Positions 16,750-24,467 of a stretch of DNA of 64,000 nt are shown here, piece after piece. Made by a program: the position numbers and the translations under genes. This stretch comes from an uncultured Saprospiraceae bacterium. Lineage in GTDB: Bacteria > Bacteroidota > Bacteroidia > Chitinophagales > Saprospiraceae. The notes under the pieces were generated by a model. It had not been told where the DNA came from, made no database searches, and was given only the letters and a program-made list of their open reading frames with translations. Positions within the stretch are counted from its first letter, which is position 1, and the number at the start of each line of letters is the position of its first letter. The stretch covers positions 62,001 to 126,000 of the forward strand of contig CALDGQ010000023.1 of assembly GCA_937941765.1 (NCBI GenBank), in the 5' to 3' direction.

Positions 16750-17703
16750 ATGGCATCAAATAATACCTTAAAAGTCGGACTTGCCCAACTCTCCCTGATC
16801 TGGCTGAACAAGCAAAAAACAATTGAGAAGATTGAATCCTACATCGTAGATGCGGGTACGCATGGTTGTGATTTGGTTGTTTTTGGAGAAGGCCTACTCC
16901 CTGGTTATCCTTTTTGGATGGCTTTTACCAATGGCGCAGCATGGGATGATCGAGTGCAAAAAGAAATGTATGCACATTATGTTAGAAATTCGATTGAAAT
17001 TGAGAAAGGAGACTTAGATTCGATTTGTAGTTTGGCTAAAACACATAATATCGCTATTTATTTGGGCACTATTGAGCGTGCAAGCAATCGTGGTGGACAT
17101 AGTGTATATGCAACTTTGGTTTACATCAATAAAAATGGAGCAATTAAATCAACACATCGAAAACTACAACCAACCTATGATGAAAGATTGGTCTGGTCAC
17201 CTGGAGATGGGAATGGGTTGCAAACGCACTCGCTTCCACCTTTTACTGTTGGCGGATTGAATTGTTGGGAAAACTGGATGCCGTTGCCTCGAACTGCTTT
17301 ATATGCGATGGGCGAAAACTTGCACATTGCAGTTTGGCCAGGAAGTGAAAGAAATACGATTGATATTACTCGATTTATTGCATTGGAAGGTCGCTCCTAT
17401 GTAATTTCAGTTGGTGGGATGATGTATAAAAAAGATATTCCAACAACGACTCCACATTTTGATTTATTGATAAAAAATGCACCTGATGAAATGGCAAATG
17501 GTGGTTCGTGTATTGCAGGACCTAACGGTAAATGGATAGTTCAACCTCAAGTCGGAAAAGAAGGATTGTTTGTAGAAACATTGGACTTCAATCGAGTACT
17601 AGAAGAACGACAAAATTTTGATCCAGTTGGACATTATTCTCGACCTGATGTAACGAAGCTTTTGGTGAACCGGGATCGACAATCTGTAATAGGAGAGTTT
17701 TAG
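16750..17703 (+). CDS. Nitrilase-family carbon-nitrogen hydrolase
   Basis: The 317-residue enzyme has the complete Glu-Lys-Cys triad of the nitrilase superfamily: Glu47 in VFGEGLLPGYPFW, Lys138 in HRKLQPTYDERLVW and Cys172 in GGLNCWENWMPLPR. The CWEN motif and the PTYDERLVWSPGDG block are those of true nitrilases (nitrile to carboxylic acid and ammonia), more than of amidases or ureidopropionases. It is cytoplasmic and stands alone, preceded directly by the 157-bp tandem array whose last small ORF ends 5 bp upstream. The natural nitrile is unknown. Confidence 0.9.
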   Translation: MASNNTLKVGLAQLSLIWLNKQKTIEKIESYIVDAGTHGCDLVVFGEGLLPGYPFWMAFTNGAAWDDRVQKEMYAHYVRNSIEIEKGDLDSICSLAKTHNIAIYLGTIERASNRGGHSVYATLVYINKNGAIKSTHRKLQPTYDERLVWSPGDGNGLQTHSLPPFTVGGLNCWENWMPLPRTALYAMGENLHIAVWPGSERNTIDITRFIALEGRSYVISVGGMMYKKDIPTTTPHFDLLIKNAPDEMANGGSCIAGPNGKWIVQPQVGKEGLFVETLDFNRVLEERQNFDPVGHYSRPDVTKLLVNRDRQSVIGEF

Positions 17704-17766
17704 GAAACAAAATTACTTATTAGAAATATTAAAGTCATAATTATTATCAATTAAACAAAAGACCTC

Positions 17767-18855
17767 TTAAAAAAATGAACCATTTAAATCATACCAAATT
17801 GTCCAAAGTATTAAAAAGGTAGCTATTGTTGCAATTAAAATTCTAATAAACTCAATTTTTCTAATACGCTCTTTACCATACAATTTTAGGAAACATCCGA
17901 TATTAATTAAAAAAAAGATATAAAAAACTACAATAAAAATCTTGTTACCTAACCCTGATGACAATTGCATAATATGCTCTTTGCTTTCAAGTCTTATTTG
18001 TTTTACAGTTCTAAATATTCTCGTTGTTTGAAATACAACATTCTTGTTCAAAATTCTTGCTGGTTTATACAAATTAAACTTATATCCATTTAGGGTTTCA
18101 TATTTTTTCCAGGAAAATTGCTTTGCCACCTTACTCTCCCTATATATTGTTGGAATTGCATAATAGTCAACCGTATATATTGACAAAAATCCGATAATAA
18201 TTGCAAGAGCAACCTTTGTAAATTTAACAATTTTTCCACCTACAACTGGCTCCTTATAAATTTCGACTTTTAAATTATTCTCCTTAATCAATTCACCCAA
18301 CATTGAATTCACATATCTATATTCCTTCAAATACTCTAAAGTAATATGATCTTGCTTTTTCATAGTTTTTCCATCGTAGGTGGAAAAACTTTCTTTTTGA
18401 TTTGATATTAAATAAATAGTACCTTTTCCATCTTGGCTTTCTACTACATGCGTTTTGCAAATTGAAGATATCGGCAGTGCTTTAACTTTATAATCAATAA
18501 TATTGTAAAACTTAAACAGCACATACTTATCAGTAATCGCATATTCAGTTTTTTGATTGTTTTTATATTTAATGTAATCAAAAACAAATGGGAAAATAAC
18601 TCCAATTATTCCACCAATAATTGCAATTATCTCGAATCCCGATGAGTATATTAAATAAAATAAAACTCCGATGAACATCATGTATAAGGTAAGGATGGAA
18701 GTTAAACCAGTAACGACATCATGATGATTGTCGCCTTCCAAAATTCTAGAAGTAAATTCAAAATTAGGTTTTCCTCTCCATTTAATTTCATCTTCTGAAA
18801 AAATGAAATTTTCCCAACCACTTAAAAATTCCGAATCAATTAAATCTTTATGCAT
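17767..18855 (-). CDS. Hypothetical membrane protein with a PH-like domain
   Basis: This 362-residue protein has hydrophobic segments at about residues 45-65 and 68-90, a third near 210-230, and two more near the C-terminus (about 295-320 and 335-355). Between the first pair and the third segment lies a soluble region (TEYAITDKYVLFKF, ISSICKTHVVESQDGKGTIYLI) resembling bacterial PH-like domains. The N-terminus carries the phrase DEIKWRGKPNF, which is common ahead of such membrane PH proteins. The function is unknown. It converges on the nitrilase gene and is divergent from the next gene. Confidence 0.6.
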   Translation of the reverse strand: MHKDLIDSEFLSGWENFIFSEDEIKWRGKPNFEFTSRILEGDNHHDVVTGLTSILTLYMMFIGVLFYLIYSSGFEIIAIIGGIIGVIFPFVFDYIKYKNNQKTEYAITDKYVLFKFYNIIDYKVKALPISSICKTHVVESQDGKGTIYLISNQKESFSTYDGKTMKKQDHITLEYLKEYRYVNSMLGELIKENNLKVEIYKEPVVGGKIVKFTKVALAIIIGFLSIYTVDYYAIPTIYRESKVAKQFSWKKYETLNGYKFNLYKPARILNKNVVFQTTRIFRTVKQIRLESKEHIMQLSSGLGNKIFIVVFYIFFLINIGCFLKLYGKERIRKIEFIRILIATIATFLILWTIWYDLNGSFF

Positions 18856-18955
18856 TTTTGAAAGACACTATTAGTCAATGAAATTAACAATTTATATCCG
18901 AATAAAAAATATTAAAAAGTACCAAAATTTATCCCTCTTTAACTAAATTTGTTCG

Positions 18956-19780
18956 ATGAAAAATGGTTTCACTTTTATGCTTTTATTCTTTGTTTCACAA
19001 ACAGTATGGGCACAGCATGTTGGAATGTCTGTCAATAGTAGCAATAAAGGGAAATTCTACACCTATTGGGGTTACAATCGTTGCTGGTTTACAGATGCTG
19101 ATATACAGTTTAAAGGAAATAAATACGACTTTACTTTAAAAAATGTGGTTGCCAAGGACCGCCAAACCCCTTTTTCAATAAACGAATATTTTCATCCGGA
19201 AAAAATTACCATTCCTCAATATAATTTCCGTATCGGTTATTTCTTCCGAGATCACTACTCTATTTCTATTGGTACCGACCACATGAAATATGTTGTTCAA
19301 CAAAATCAAACGGTTAAAATTAATGGTGAAATATCATTGCCTGATTCTCCATTTAATGGGATTTATGCCAATGATGATTTAGTACTTACGGATAACTTCT
19401 TGCAATTTGAACATACGGATGGATTGAATTATGGAAATATTGATGTTCGCCGATTTGATACATTTTTTGCTTTTAAAAAAGTGAAAATTTCTTTGACTGA
19501 AGGACTTGGATTCGGTTTACTAATTCCTAGAACAAATGCCACTTTACTCAATAATAAGCGACATGATCGGTTTCATTTATCTGGTTTTGGCTTGAATGCA
19601 CTGGTTGGGTTGCAAGTTTGTTTTTGGGATTTCGTTTACATCCAGTCTGAATTGAAAGGTGGATTTATCAATATGCCTGATATCAGAACGACCTCCTCCA
19701 AAGAGGATAAAGCTAGTCAGCAATTCCTTTTTTCCCAATCCAATTTTTTAGTTGGTTTTCGGTTTAGTTTAGGAAAATAA
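18956..19780 (+). CDS. Predicted outer-membrane beta-barrel protein
   Basis: The protein has a signal peptide (about residues 1-20, ending VWAQ), then alternating amphipathic strands ending in LVGFRFSLGK, an aromatic/basic last strand typical of outer-membrane barrels. Phrases such as YNFRIGYFFRDHYSISIGTDHMKY and GLGFGLLIPR fit transmembrane hairpins. No enzymatic motif is seen. A TAAATTTG sequence at 18944-18951 matches the Bacteroidota -7 consensus TAnnTTTG but lies only 5 bp before the ATG, so its use would give an almost leaderless mRNA. Confidence 0.65.
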   Translation: MKNGFTFMLLFFVSQTVWAQHVGMSVNSSNKGKFYTYWGYNRCWFTDADIQFKGNKYDFTLKNVVAKDRQTPFSINEYFHPEKITIPQYNFRIGYFFRDHYSISIGTDHMKYVVQQNQTVKINGEISLPDSPFNGIYANDDLVLTDNFLQFEHTDGLNYGNIDVRRFDTFFAFKKVKISLTEGLGFGLLIPRTNATLLNNKRHDRFHLSGFGLNALVGLQVCFWDFVYIQSELKGGFINMPDIRTTSSKEDKASQQFLFSQSNFLVGFRFSLGK

Positions 19781-19870
19781 ATTGGTGTATTTTCTTTATA
19801 TTCGCTGACTCAAATAATATATGCTTCTTCTAATGTATGTTATTTGTAAAAACTAAATGAGAAACAAAAC

Positions 19871-20257
19871 ATGGGAAATCCTGAAAAAATTTACGAAGCT
19901 TTTGGTGAACTAATCTATGTTGTCGCAATGGCAGATGGAGCAGTACAGCCTGAAGAAATTGCGGTCGTTAAAAAAGAATTAGCAGATTATAAATATGGTG
20001 AGCAAGTCCTTTGGTCATTTAATTATGAGATGAATAAAAAAAATCCAGTAGAAGATACCTACAAAAAAGTAATTACTTGCTGTGAAGCACACGGACCGGA
20101 AAGAGAATATCAATACCTAATTAATTTGTTGGAAAAAATGTCGAAAGCCAGTGCGGGCATGGATGACAATGAGGCTAAGAAAATTTCTAGCTTCAGAGCT
20201 GACTTAATTAAAAAATTCATTGAAGCTACTAACAAAATAAATGCAAACCGAAAATAG
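19871..20257 (+). CDS. TerB-like helical protein, first gene of a five-gene operon
   Basis: The 128-residue product is all-helical and contains the TerB-like phrase VVAMADGAVQPEEIAVVKKEL, an acidic loop followed by a helix as in tellurite-resistance TerB and DjlA N-terminal domains. TerB-like domains bind metal or act as scaffolds at membranes; the precise role here is unknown. Its TAG stop is followed immediately by the ATG of the next gene, so it opens a tightly coupled operon running to 22546. Assignment to TerB is moderate. Confidence 0.6.
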   Translation: MGNPEKIYEAFGELIYVVAMADGAVQPEEIAVVKKELADYKYGEQVLWSFNYEMNKKNPVEDTYKKVITCCEAHGPEREYQYLINLLEKMSKASAGMDDNEAKKISSFRADLIKKFIEATNKINANRK

Positions 20258-20713
20258 ATGCTGACTGATGATATCAAAAAGTATGTAAATCAAAGTGTTT
20301 TGTGTTGGTTGGCAACCGCTTCTAAAGACAACATTCCAAACGTTTCCCCAAAAGAAATTTTCCATTTCCATGGTGATTACAACATCATAATTGCAAATGT
20401 TGCATCTCCTCAATCTGTCAAAAATATTTTAGAAAACAATCATGTCTGTGTCAGCTTTATTGACATCTTAGTTCAAAAAGGATATCAACTGAAAGGTACT
20501 GCCGAAATCATCAAGAAAAATGATCCTAAATTTAATGACATTGGCGCACCATTACTTGAAATGGCTGGTGAAAATTTTCCATTTGGAAGTATTATAAATA
20601 TCAAGGTTACCGATTCAAAGCCAATTCTTGCACCTAGTTATCTCTTTTATCCTGAAACGACCACAGAAGCTGACCAAATAAAAAGCGCTTTTAAAACATA
20701 CAAACTTAATTGA
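20258..20713 (+). CDS. Pyridoxamine 5'-phosphate oxidase family flavoprotein
   Basis: The 151-residue protein fits the split-barrel FMN-binding family. CWLATASKDNIPNVSPKEIF is the first strand pair, NIIIANVASPQSVKNILENNHVCVSFID the FMN-contacting segment, and YQLKGTAEII the next hairpin. Many such single-domain members are uncharacterised oxidoreductases or F420/FMN-binding proteins, so a direct role in pyridoxal phosphate synthesis should not be assumed. It abuts the genes on both sides with no spacer (starts at 20258, next ATG at 20714). Confidence 0.8.
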   Translation: MLTDDIKKYVNQSVLCWLATASKDNIPNVSPKEIFHFHGDYNIIIANVASPQSVKNILENNHVCVSFIDILVQKGYQLKGTAEIIKKNDPKFNDIGAPLLEMAGENFPFGSIINIKVTDSKPILAPSYLFYPETTTEADQIKSAFKTYKLN

Positions 20714-21130
20714 ATGGAATTTTATATTTCCACCGATAAATCATTGTTAGACACTGCTTTAATTCACAAATATCTTTCTGAAGATTCTTATTGGGCCAAA
20801 GGACGAAGCATTGAAACAGTGAAGATTTCTATTGAAAACGCTATCTGTTTTGGGGTATTTAATGAACAACAACAAGTTGGATTTGCAAGAGTTGTCTCTG
20901 ATTGTGCTATCTTTGCTTGGATACTGGATGTGTTTATTTTACCTGATTTTCAAAGAAACGGACTAGGTAAAAAATTAATGTCTGAAATAATGAGTTATCC
21001 CGATTTACAAGGACTTAGTCGTTGGGGATTAGGAACGGCGGATGCTCACGGGTTATATCAACAATTTGGATTTACACCAATTGCAGTACCTCATCGATTG
21101 ATGGAAATTAAAAACAAGCTAAATGTTTAA
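20714..21130 (+). CDS. GNAT family N-acetyltransferase
   Basis: A single GNAT domain fills the 138 residues: the acetyl-CoA loop appears as FQRNGLGKKLMSEIM (motif A, R/Q-x-x-G-x-G/A), preceded by the beta-4 strand AWILDVFILPD and followed by GLGTADAHGLYQQFGF. The substrate cannot be read from sequence. It starts directly after the preceding stop codon and overlaps the pentapeptide-repeat gene by 8 bp. Confidence 0.9.
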   Translation: MEFYISTDKSLLDTALIHKYLSEDSYWAKGRSIETVKISIENAICFGVFNEQQQVGFARVVSDCAIFAWILDVFILPDFQRNGLGKKLMSEIMSYPDLQGLSRWGLGTADAHGLYQQFGFTPIAVPHRLMEIKNKLNV

Positions 21131-21695
21131 GGAAAGTCATTTCGAAAAAACCTTTAAAAACATTGATTACACGGATGAAAATATAGCGATAGGCAGTTAT
21201 GAAAATTGCACTTTTGAAAATTGCTTATTTACTAAAAACAGGCTATTTGATGTCAATTTTTTAGAATGTGAATTTACAGATTGTGATTTTAGTAATGCGA
21301 ATGTTCATAATGCAGCATTTCGAGAAGTAGTTTTCAAAAACTGTAAATTAATGGGACTGCAATTTGAAACTTGCAATCAATTTTTATTGGAATTTTCTTT
21401 TGAAGATTGTATTCTGAACTATTCGACTTTTATAGATCTAAAGATTAGCAAAACTGTTTTTAAGAATTGCTCATTAGAAGAAGTCGATTTTTCTAATACT
21501 GATTTATCCGAGGCTGTTTTTGAGAACTGTAATTTAGCAAACGCCACATTTGAAAAAACGAACTTAAAGAAGGCCGACCTATCTTCCGCAATCAATTTCC
21601 AAATCGATCCAGAAACCAACAATATTAAAAGTGCTATTTTTTCAAAAGAAAATGTAGTCAATTTGTTACACAGATATAGCTTAGTTATAAAATAA
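21123..21695 (+). CDS. Pentapeptide-repeat protein, Qnr-like in length
   Basis: Repeated five-residue units with the A(D/N)LXX or (C/F)-centred pattern span about residues 15-175, for example YENCTFENCLF, ECEFTDCDFSNANVHNAAF and NTDLSEAVFENCNLANATFEKTNLKKADL. This predicts a right-handed quadrilateral beta-helix. At 190 residues it is close to the Qnr/MfpA gyrase-protecting proteins and shares their interrupted two-part layout, but no resistance role can be claimed. It overlaps the upstream acetyltransferase gene by 8 bp and its stop overlaps the next start (TAATG). Confidence 0.88.
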   Translation: MFKESHFEKTFKNIDYTDENIAIGSYENCTFENCLFTKNRLFDVNFLECEFTDCDFSNANVHNAAFREVVFKNCKLMGLQFETCNQFLLEFSFEDCILNYSTFIDLKISKTVFKNCSLEEVDFSNTDLSEAVFENCNLANATFEKTNLKKADLSSAINFQIDPETNNIKSAIFSKENVVNLLHRYSLVIK

Positions 21696-22546
21696 TGCAT
21701 TGGATTACGAAGTTGTCGAAGCGAATTATTGGAGTTGAAAAAACTAAAGACTTAGTTGCTACCTATATCATTTGGGCTTATAAGGCAATTATTATAAAAA
21801 ATGCTTTTCGAAGAAAACTGATTGGTCGTACTAATAATAAGTATTTATTTATTCTGTCTCCTCCATTTTGCGGCTCTACTTTGTTAAATCACATCATAAG
21901 TTCTTCCAAACAAGTATCTTCTAACAATGTTTTTCATTCTAGAGAAGGACAACAATTGCCTAAAATTAAAGAAATCATTTTTGAGAATAAAAACAGATGG
22001 AATCCGGATACGACTTTTGACTGGAAATTTATAAAATCAGAATGGGAAAAATATTGGGATACAACCAAACCCATTTTATTAGAAAAAAGTCCTTGTAGTA
22101 TTTTGAGAGCTGATGTATTAGCCAAAGCATTTGATCCAGCCCACTTTGTAATTATTTATCGAAATCCGTATGCACATTGTGAAGGTATCATGAGAAGAAA
22201 TAATTGGAGCCCTGTCAATGCTGCTAAATTTGCTATTAAATGTTTGCGCTTTCAAAGAAAAAATATGCTTCTTCTGAAAAATACAGTTGCCTTTTCTTAT
22301 GAAGAAATGACCGTAGATCCAGAAAAAATCATTGCAAAACTTCATAATCACTTACCTGAATTAAAAGATATTCAACTCTCCGCTGCATACCCAACGCAAA
22401 ATGTTAGAAATAAAAGCTTGGCAGTAACCAATCTGAATGCAGAAAAAATTGCAAGTTTAACCCCCAATCAAATAGCAAAAATCAATAGCATCTTTAAAAG
22501 AAATGAACACTTACTAACATTTTTTAATTATAAAATATTGAATTAA
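21695..22546 (+). CDS. Sulfotransferase family protein
   Basis: The 283-residue protein carries the PAPS-binding 5'-phosphosulfate loop as SPPFCGSTLLNHIISS (about residues 52-67), in place of the usual PxSGTT. It also has the 3'-phosphate segment HFVIIYRNPYAHCEGIMRRNNW at about residues 148-169. These mark the broad sulfotransferase family, which also includes enzymes of unknown acceptor. It is the last gene of the operon that begins at 19871. No signal peptide is present. The acceptor molecule cannot be inferred. Confidence 0.8.
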   Translation: MHWITKLSKRIIGVEKTKDLVATYIIWAYKAIIIKNAFRRKLIGRTNNKYLFILSPPFCGSTLLNHIISSSKQVSSNNVFHSREGQQLPKIKEIIFENKNRWNPDTTFDWKFIKSEWEKYWDTTKPILLEKSPCSILRADVLAKAFDPAHFVIIYRNPYAHCEGIMRRNNWSPVNAAKFAIKCLRFQRKNMLLLKNTVAFSYEEMTVDPEKIIAKLHNHLPELKDIQLSAAYPTQNVRNKSLAVTNLNAEKIASLTPNQIAKINSIFKRNEHLLTFFNYKILN

Positions 22547-22718
22547 CAATAAATTTTCGGTTACAGGTTTAATTTACAAACACAATCGAACTTACTATAC
22601 AATGAAACAATTTCTCCTCTTACTTTATTGACCAAAAAACTTGATTTGAATTCGAATATATAGAATTGTAAATAGATTGTTAATTTTTAAATTGATATAA
22701 TATTTTGTAAATTTAAGT

Positions 22719-23546
22719 ATGTCACGAACCCTACTTTTGTTTATGAGATTTATTGGTACAATACTACTTGGATTATTCATTCTCTTGTCTTCCTGCAAAA
22801 AGCAAGAACAAGAAACTTGCTTATCTCCTTTTTACATTACTGGTCATGTCCCTAAAACCATTCGTTTTTATGATGGAGAAAATCAAAGTTATACCTACGA
22901 AATAACTTACTTTTATGAAGATAATTTCTTGACTGAATTTACGCGCAAATGGGGAAATAATGAACCTAATTTCTATTACTACAATTACGAAAATAATATT
23001 CCAATAAGAGCTAATAAATATGATTTTGATGGAGAAAGATTTATTCGTTCTGATATTTCTTACACAGATGAATTCAAGATAAGCGCCATTGAAATTTTTG
23101 AAAGGTTAAATGACACATCTACTTTTAGACAAAAAAGAATCCATCACTTTGTATATGATAACAATCAACTCTCAAAAATTCATAATGAATTTGAAAACAG
23201 AGTATTTACATTCTCTTATAATGAAACGAATGATCAACCAATAAGCTCGTATTTGCAAAATCTTGGTACGATTGATATTACAACCGACTATTACTATCTA
23301 GATACTCCTACTCCGTTTACCAACCTTCAAGTCTATAATCCGTTTTTCGATGGTTTTATTTTCAATAGAATTAGATATGATTACCAATTATTGGAATCGA
23401 ATCCATCCTATTTTATCGAGACTACTGCCAATGGTGATGTCGATACTATTTTATTCAATTATGAATATCATGATTTTGGACTTCCTGCTTATCAAGAAAA
23501 TTCAATAACCAAAGATCGATTTGAATTTGAATATGTTGAATTGTAA
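22719..23546 (+). CDS. Hypothetical lipoprotein
   Basis: A lipoprotein signal ends LFILLSSCKKQ, putting the lipidated Cys near residue 26 (an alternative ATG nine codons in would still give a functional signal). The mature region of about 250 residues is rich in Tyr, Asn and Phe with repeated strand-turn units such as YTYEITYFYEDNFLTEFTRKW and KRIHHFVYDNNQLSKIHNEF. These resemble the RHS/YD-like or DUF4595-type beta strands common in Bacteroidota surface lipoproteins. No enzyme motif is evident. Confidence 0.65.
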   Translation: MSRTLLLFMRFIGTILLGLFILLSSCKKQEQETCLSPFYITGHVPKTIRFYDGENQSYTYEITYFYEDNFLTEFTRKWGNNEPNFYYYNYENNIPIRANKYDFDGERFIRSDISYTDEFKISAIEIFERLNDTSTFRQKRIHHFVYDNNQLSKIHNEFENRVFTFSYNETNDQPISSYLQNLGTIDITTDYYYLDTPTPFTNLQVYNPFFDGFIFNRIRYDYQLLESNPSYFIETTANGDVDTILFNYEYHDFGLPAYQENSITKDRFEFEYVEL

Positions 23547-23687
23547 ATTTTTTGTGCTTCAATTAATTTTTTGTTAAAACAATTTGATACTTTGAATAAC
23601 ATTGATTTATCGATTATTTTAAAGTACGATTTATGTTAGAAGTTTAGTTAAAAGGCAACCCATTTTAAAACACAAAACAAATCTAAC

Positions 23688-24365
23688 ATGAAAAACACAT
23701 TTCTATTTTTAAGTTTCTGTTTTTTTATATTCTCTTCTTGTACACCTCATTATTATACACAAAGTGCGGTTGGTGGAAAACAAATTAAATTGTCAAAAGA
23801 ACAAACTATTGACGCAGAAGGAGTTTGCTGGCAAGAATGTATCATGCCGACAATCTACAAAGATGAGGTGACTACTTATCATGTCTACACGGGCGACGCT
23901 TCCTTAGAAGAAGTTGAATTGGAAGAAGTGGTTGTAGAAACCAAGCCTGCCGTTGCGGAATGGGAAAAGAGAAAAAAACCAGGAAATTGTAAGTCTAAAA
24001 AAGATGATTGTTACATGTGGTGTTTTGTCAAAAAGCCAGCAGAAACGAAAACTTGGACTATTCTAAAAAACCCTTCACAATCTGAGAATTTTGAAATTAA
24101 AGAAATCTCCAAAAAAGTGCTTGTTAAAAAAGGAGGCTATATCGAAAAACAAAGAGTTGTTTGTGATGAAAAAATGACGGAATCTTTGGTTATGGAATTG
24201 CAACAAGAATTAGAAAATCAAAAGTTTAACACAGGTGCACCAGCCAAAAAATTAAACGCTTTCGTTCGAGAAGGACTACATAAATATCAACGTGCAAATA
24301 ATTTGCCTGTTGGCATGTTGAACTTTCAGACTATGGATAAATTAGGAGTGACATATGCTAAATAA
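23688..24365 (+). CDS. Lipoprotein with C-terminal peptidoglycan-binding-like segment
   Basis: The lipobox is FSSCTPHYY (Cys at about residue 18). The middle contains cysteine-rich stretches (GVCWQECIMP, CKSKKDDCYMWCFVKK) and an acidic EEVELEEVVVE run. The last 60 residues (MELQQELENQKFNTGAPAKK and LHKYQRANNLPVGMLNFQTMDKLGV) match the helical PG_binding_1 repeat layout, so the protein may touch the cell wall. It ends before a strong terminator. Overall function is unknown. Confidence 0.7.
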   Translation: MKNTFLFLSFCFFIFSSCTPHYYTQSAVGGKQIKLSKEQTIDAEGVCWQECIMPTIYKDEVTTYHVYTGDASLEEVELEEVVVETKPAVAEWEKRKKPGNCKSKKDDCYMWCFVKKPAETKTWTILKNPSQSENFEIKEISKKVLVKKGGYIEKQRVVCDEKMTESLVMELQQELENQKFNTGAPAKKLNAFVREGLHKYQRANNLPVGMLNFQTMDKLGVTYAK

Positions 24366-24391
24366 ATAAACGCTTTGCAAAATATATAAGA

Positions 24392-24426
24392 ACTGCTACT
24401 TGATTTATCAGGTAGCAGTTTTTTTA
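24392..24426 (+). terminator. Intrinsic terminator after the peptidoglycan-binding lipoprotein gene
   Basis: AACTGCTAC at 24392-24400 pairs with GTAGCAGTT at 24413-24421, with further partial pairing in the 12-nt loop, and is followed by a run of T. It lies 27 bp after the stop codon at 24365. Confidence 0.85.
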
Positions 24427-24467
24427 TTTCTTATATTTATACAAATTGAATTCTGAAATTTTAAGCC

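Noticed and set aside
17767-18855. A toxin or defence role for the membrane PH-like protein
   Set aside because: No effector domain and no partner gene support it.
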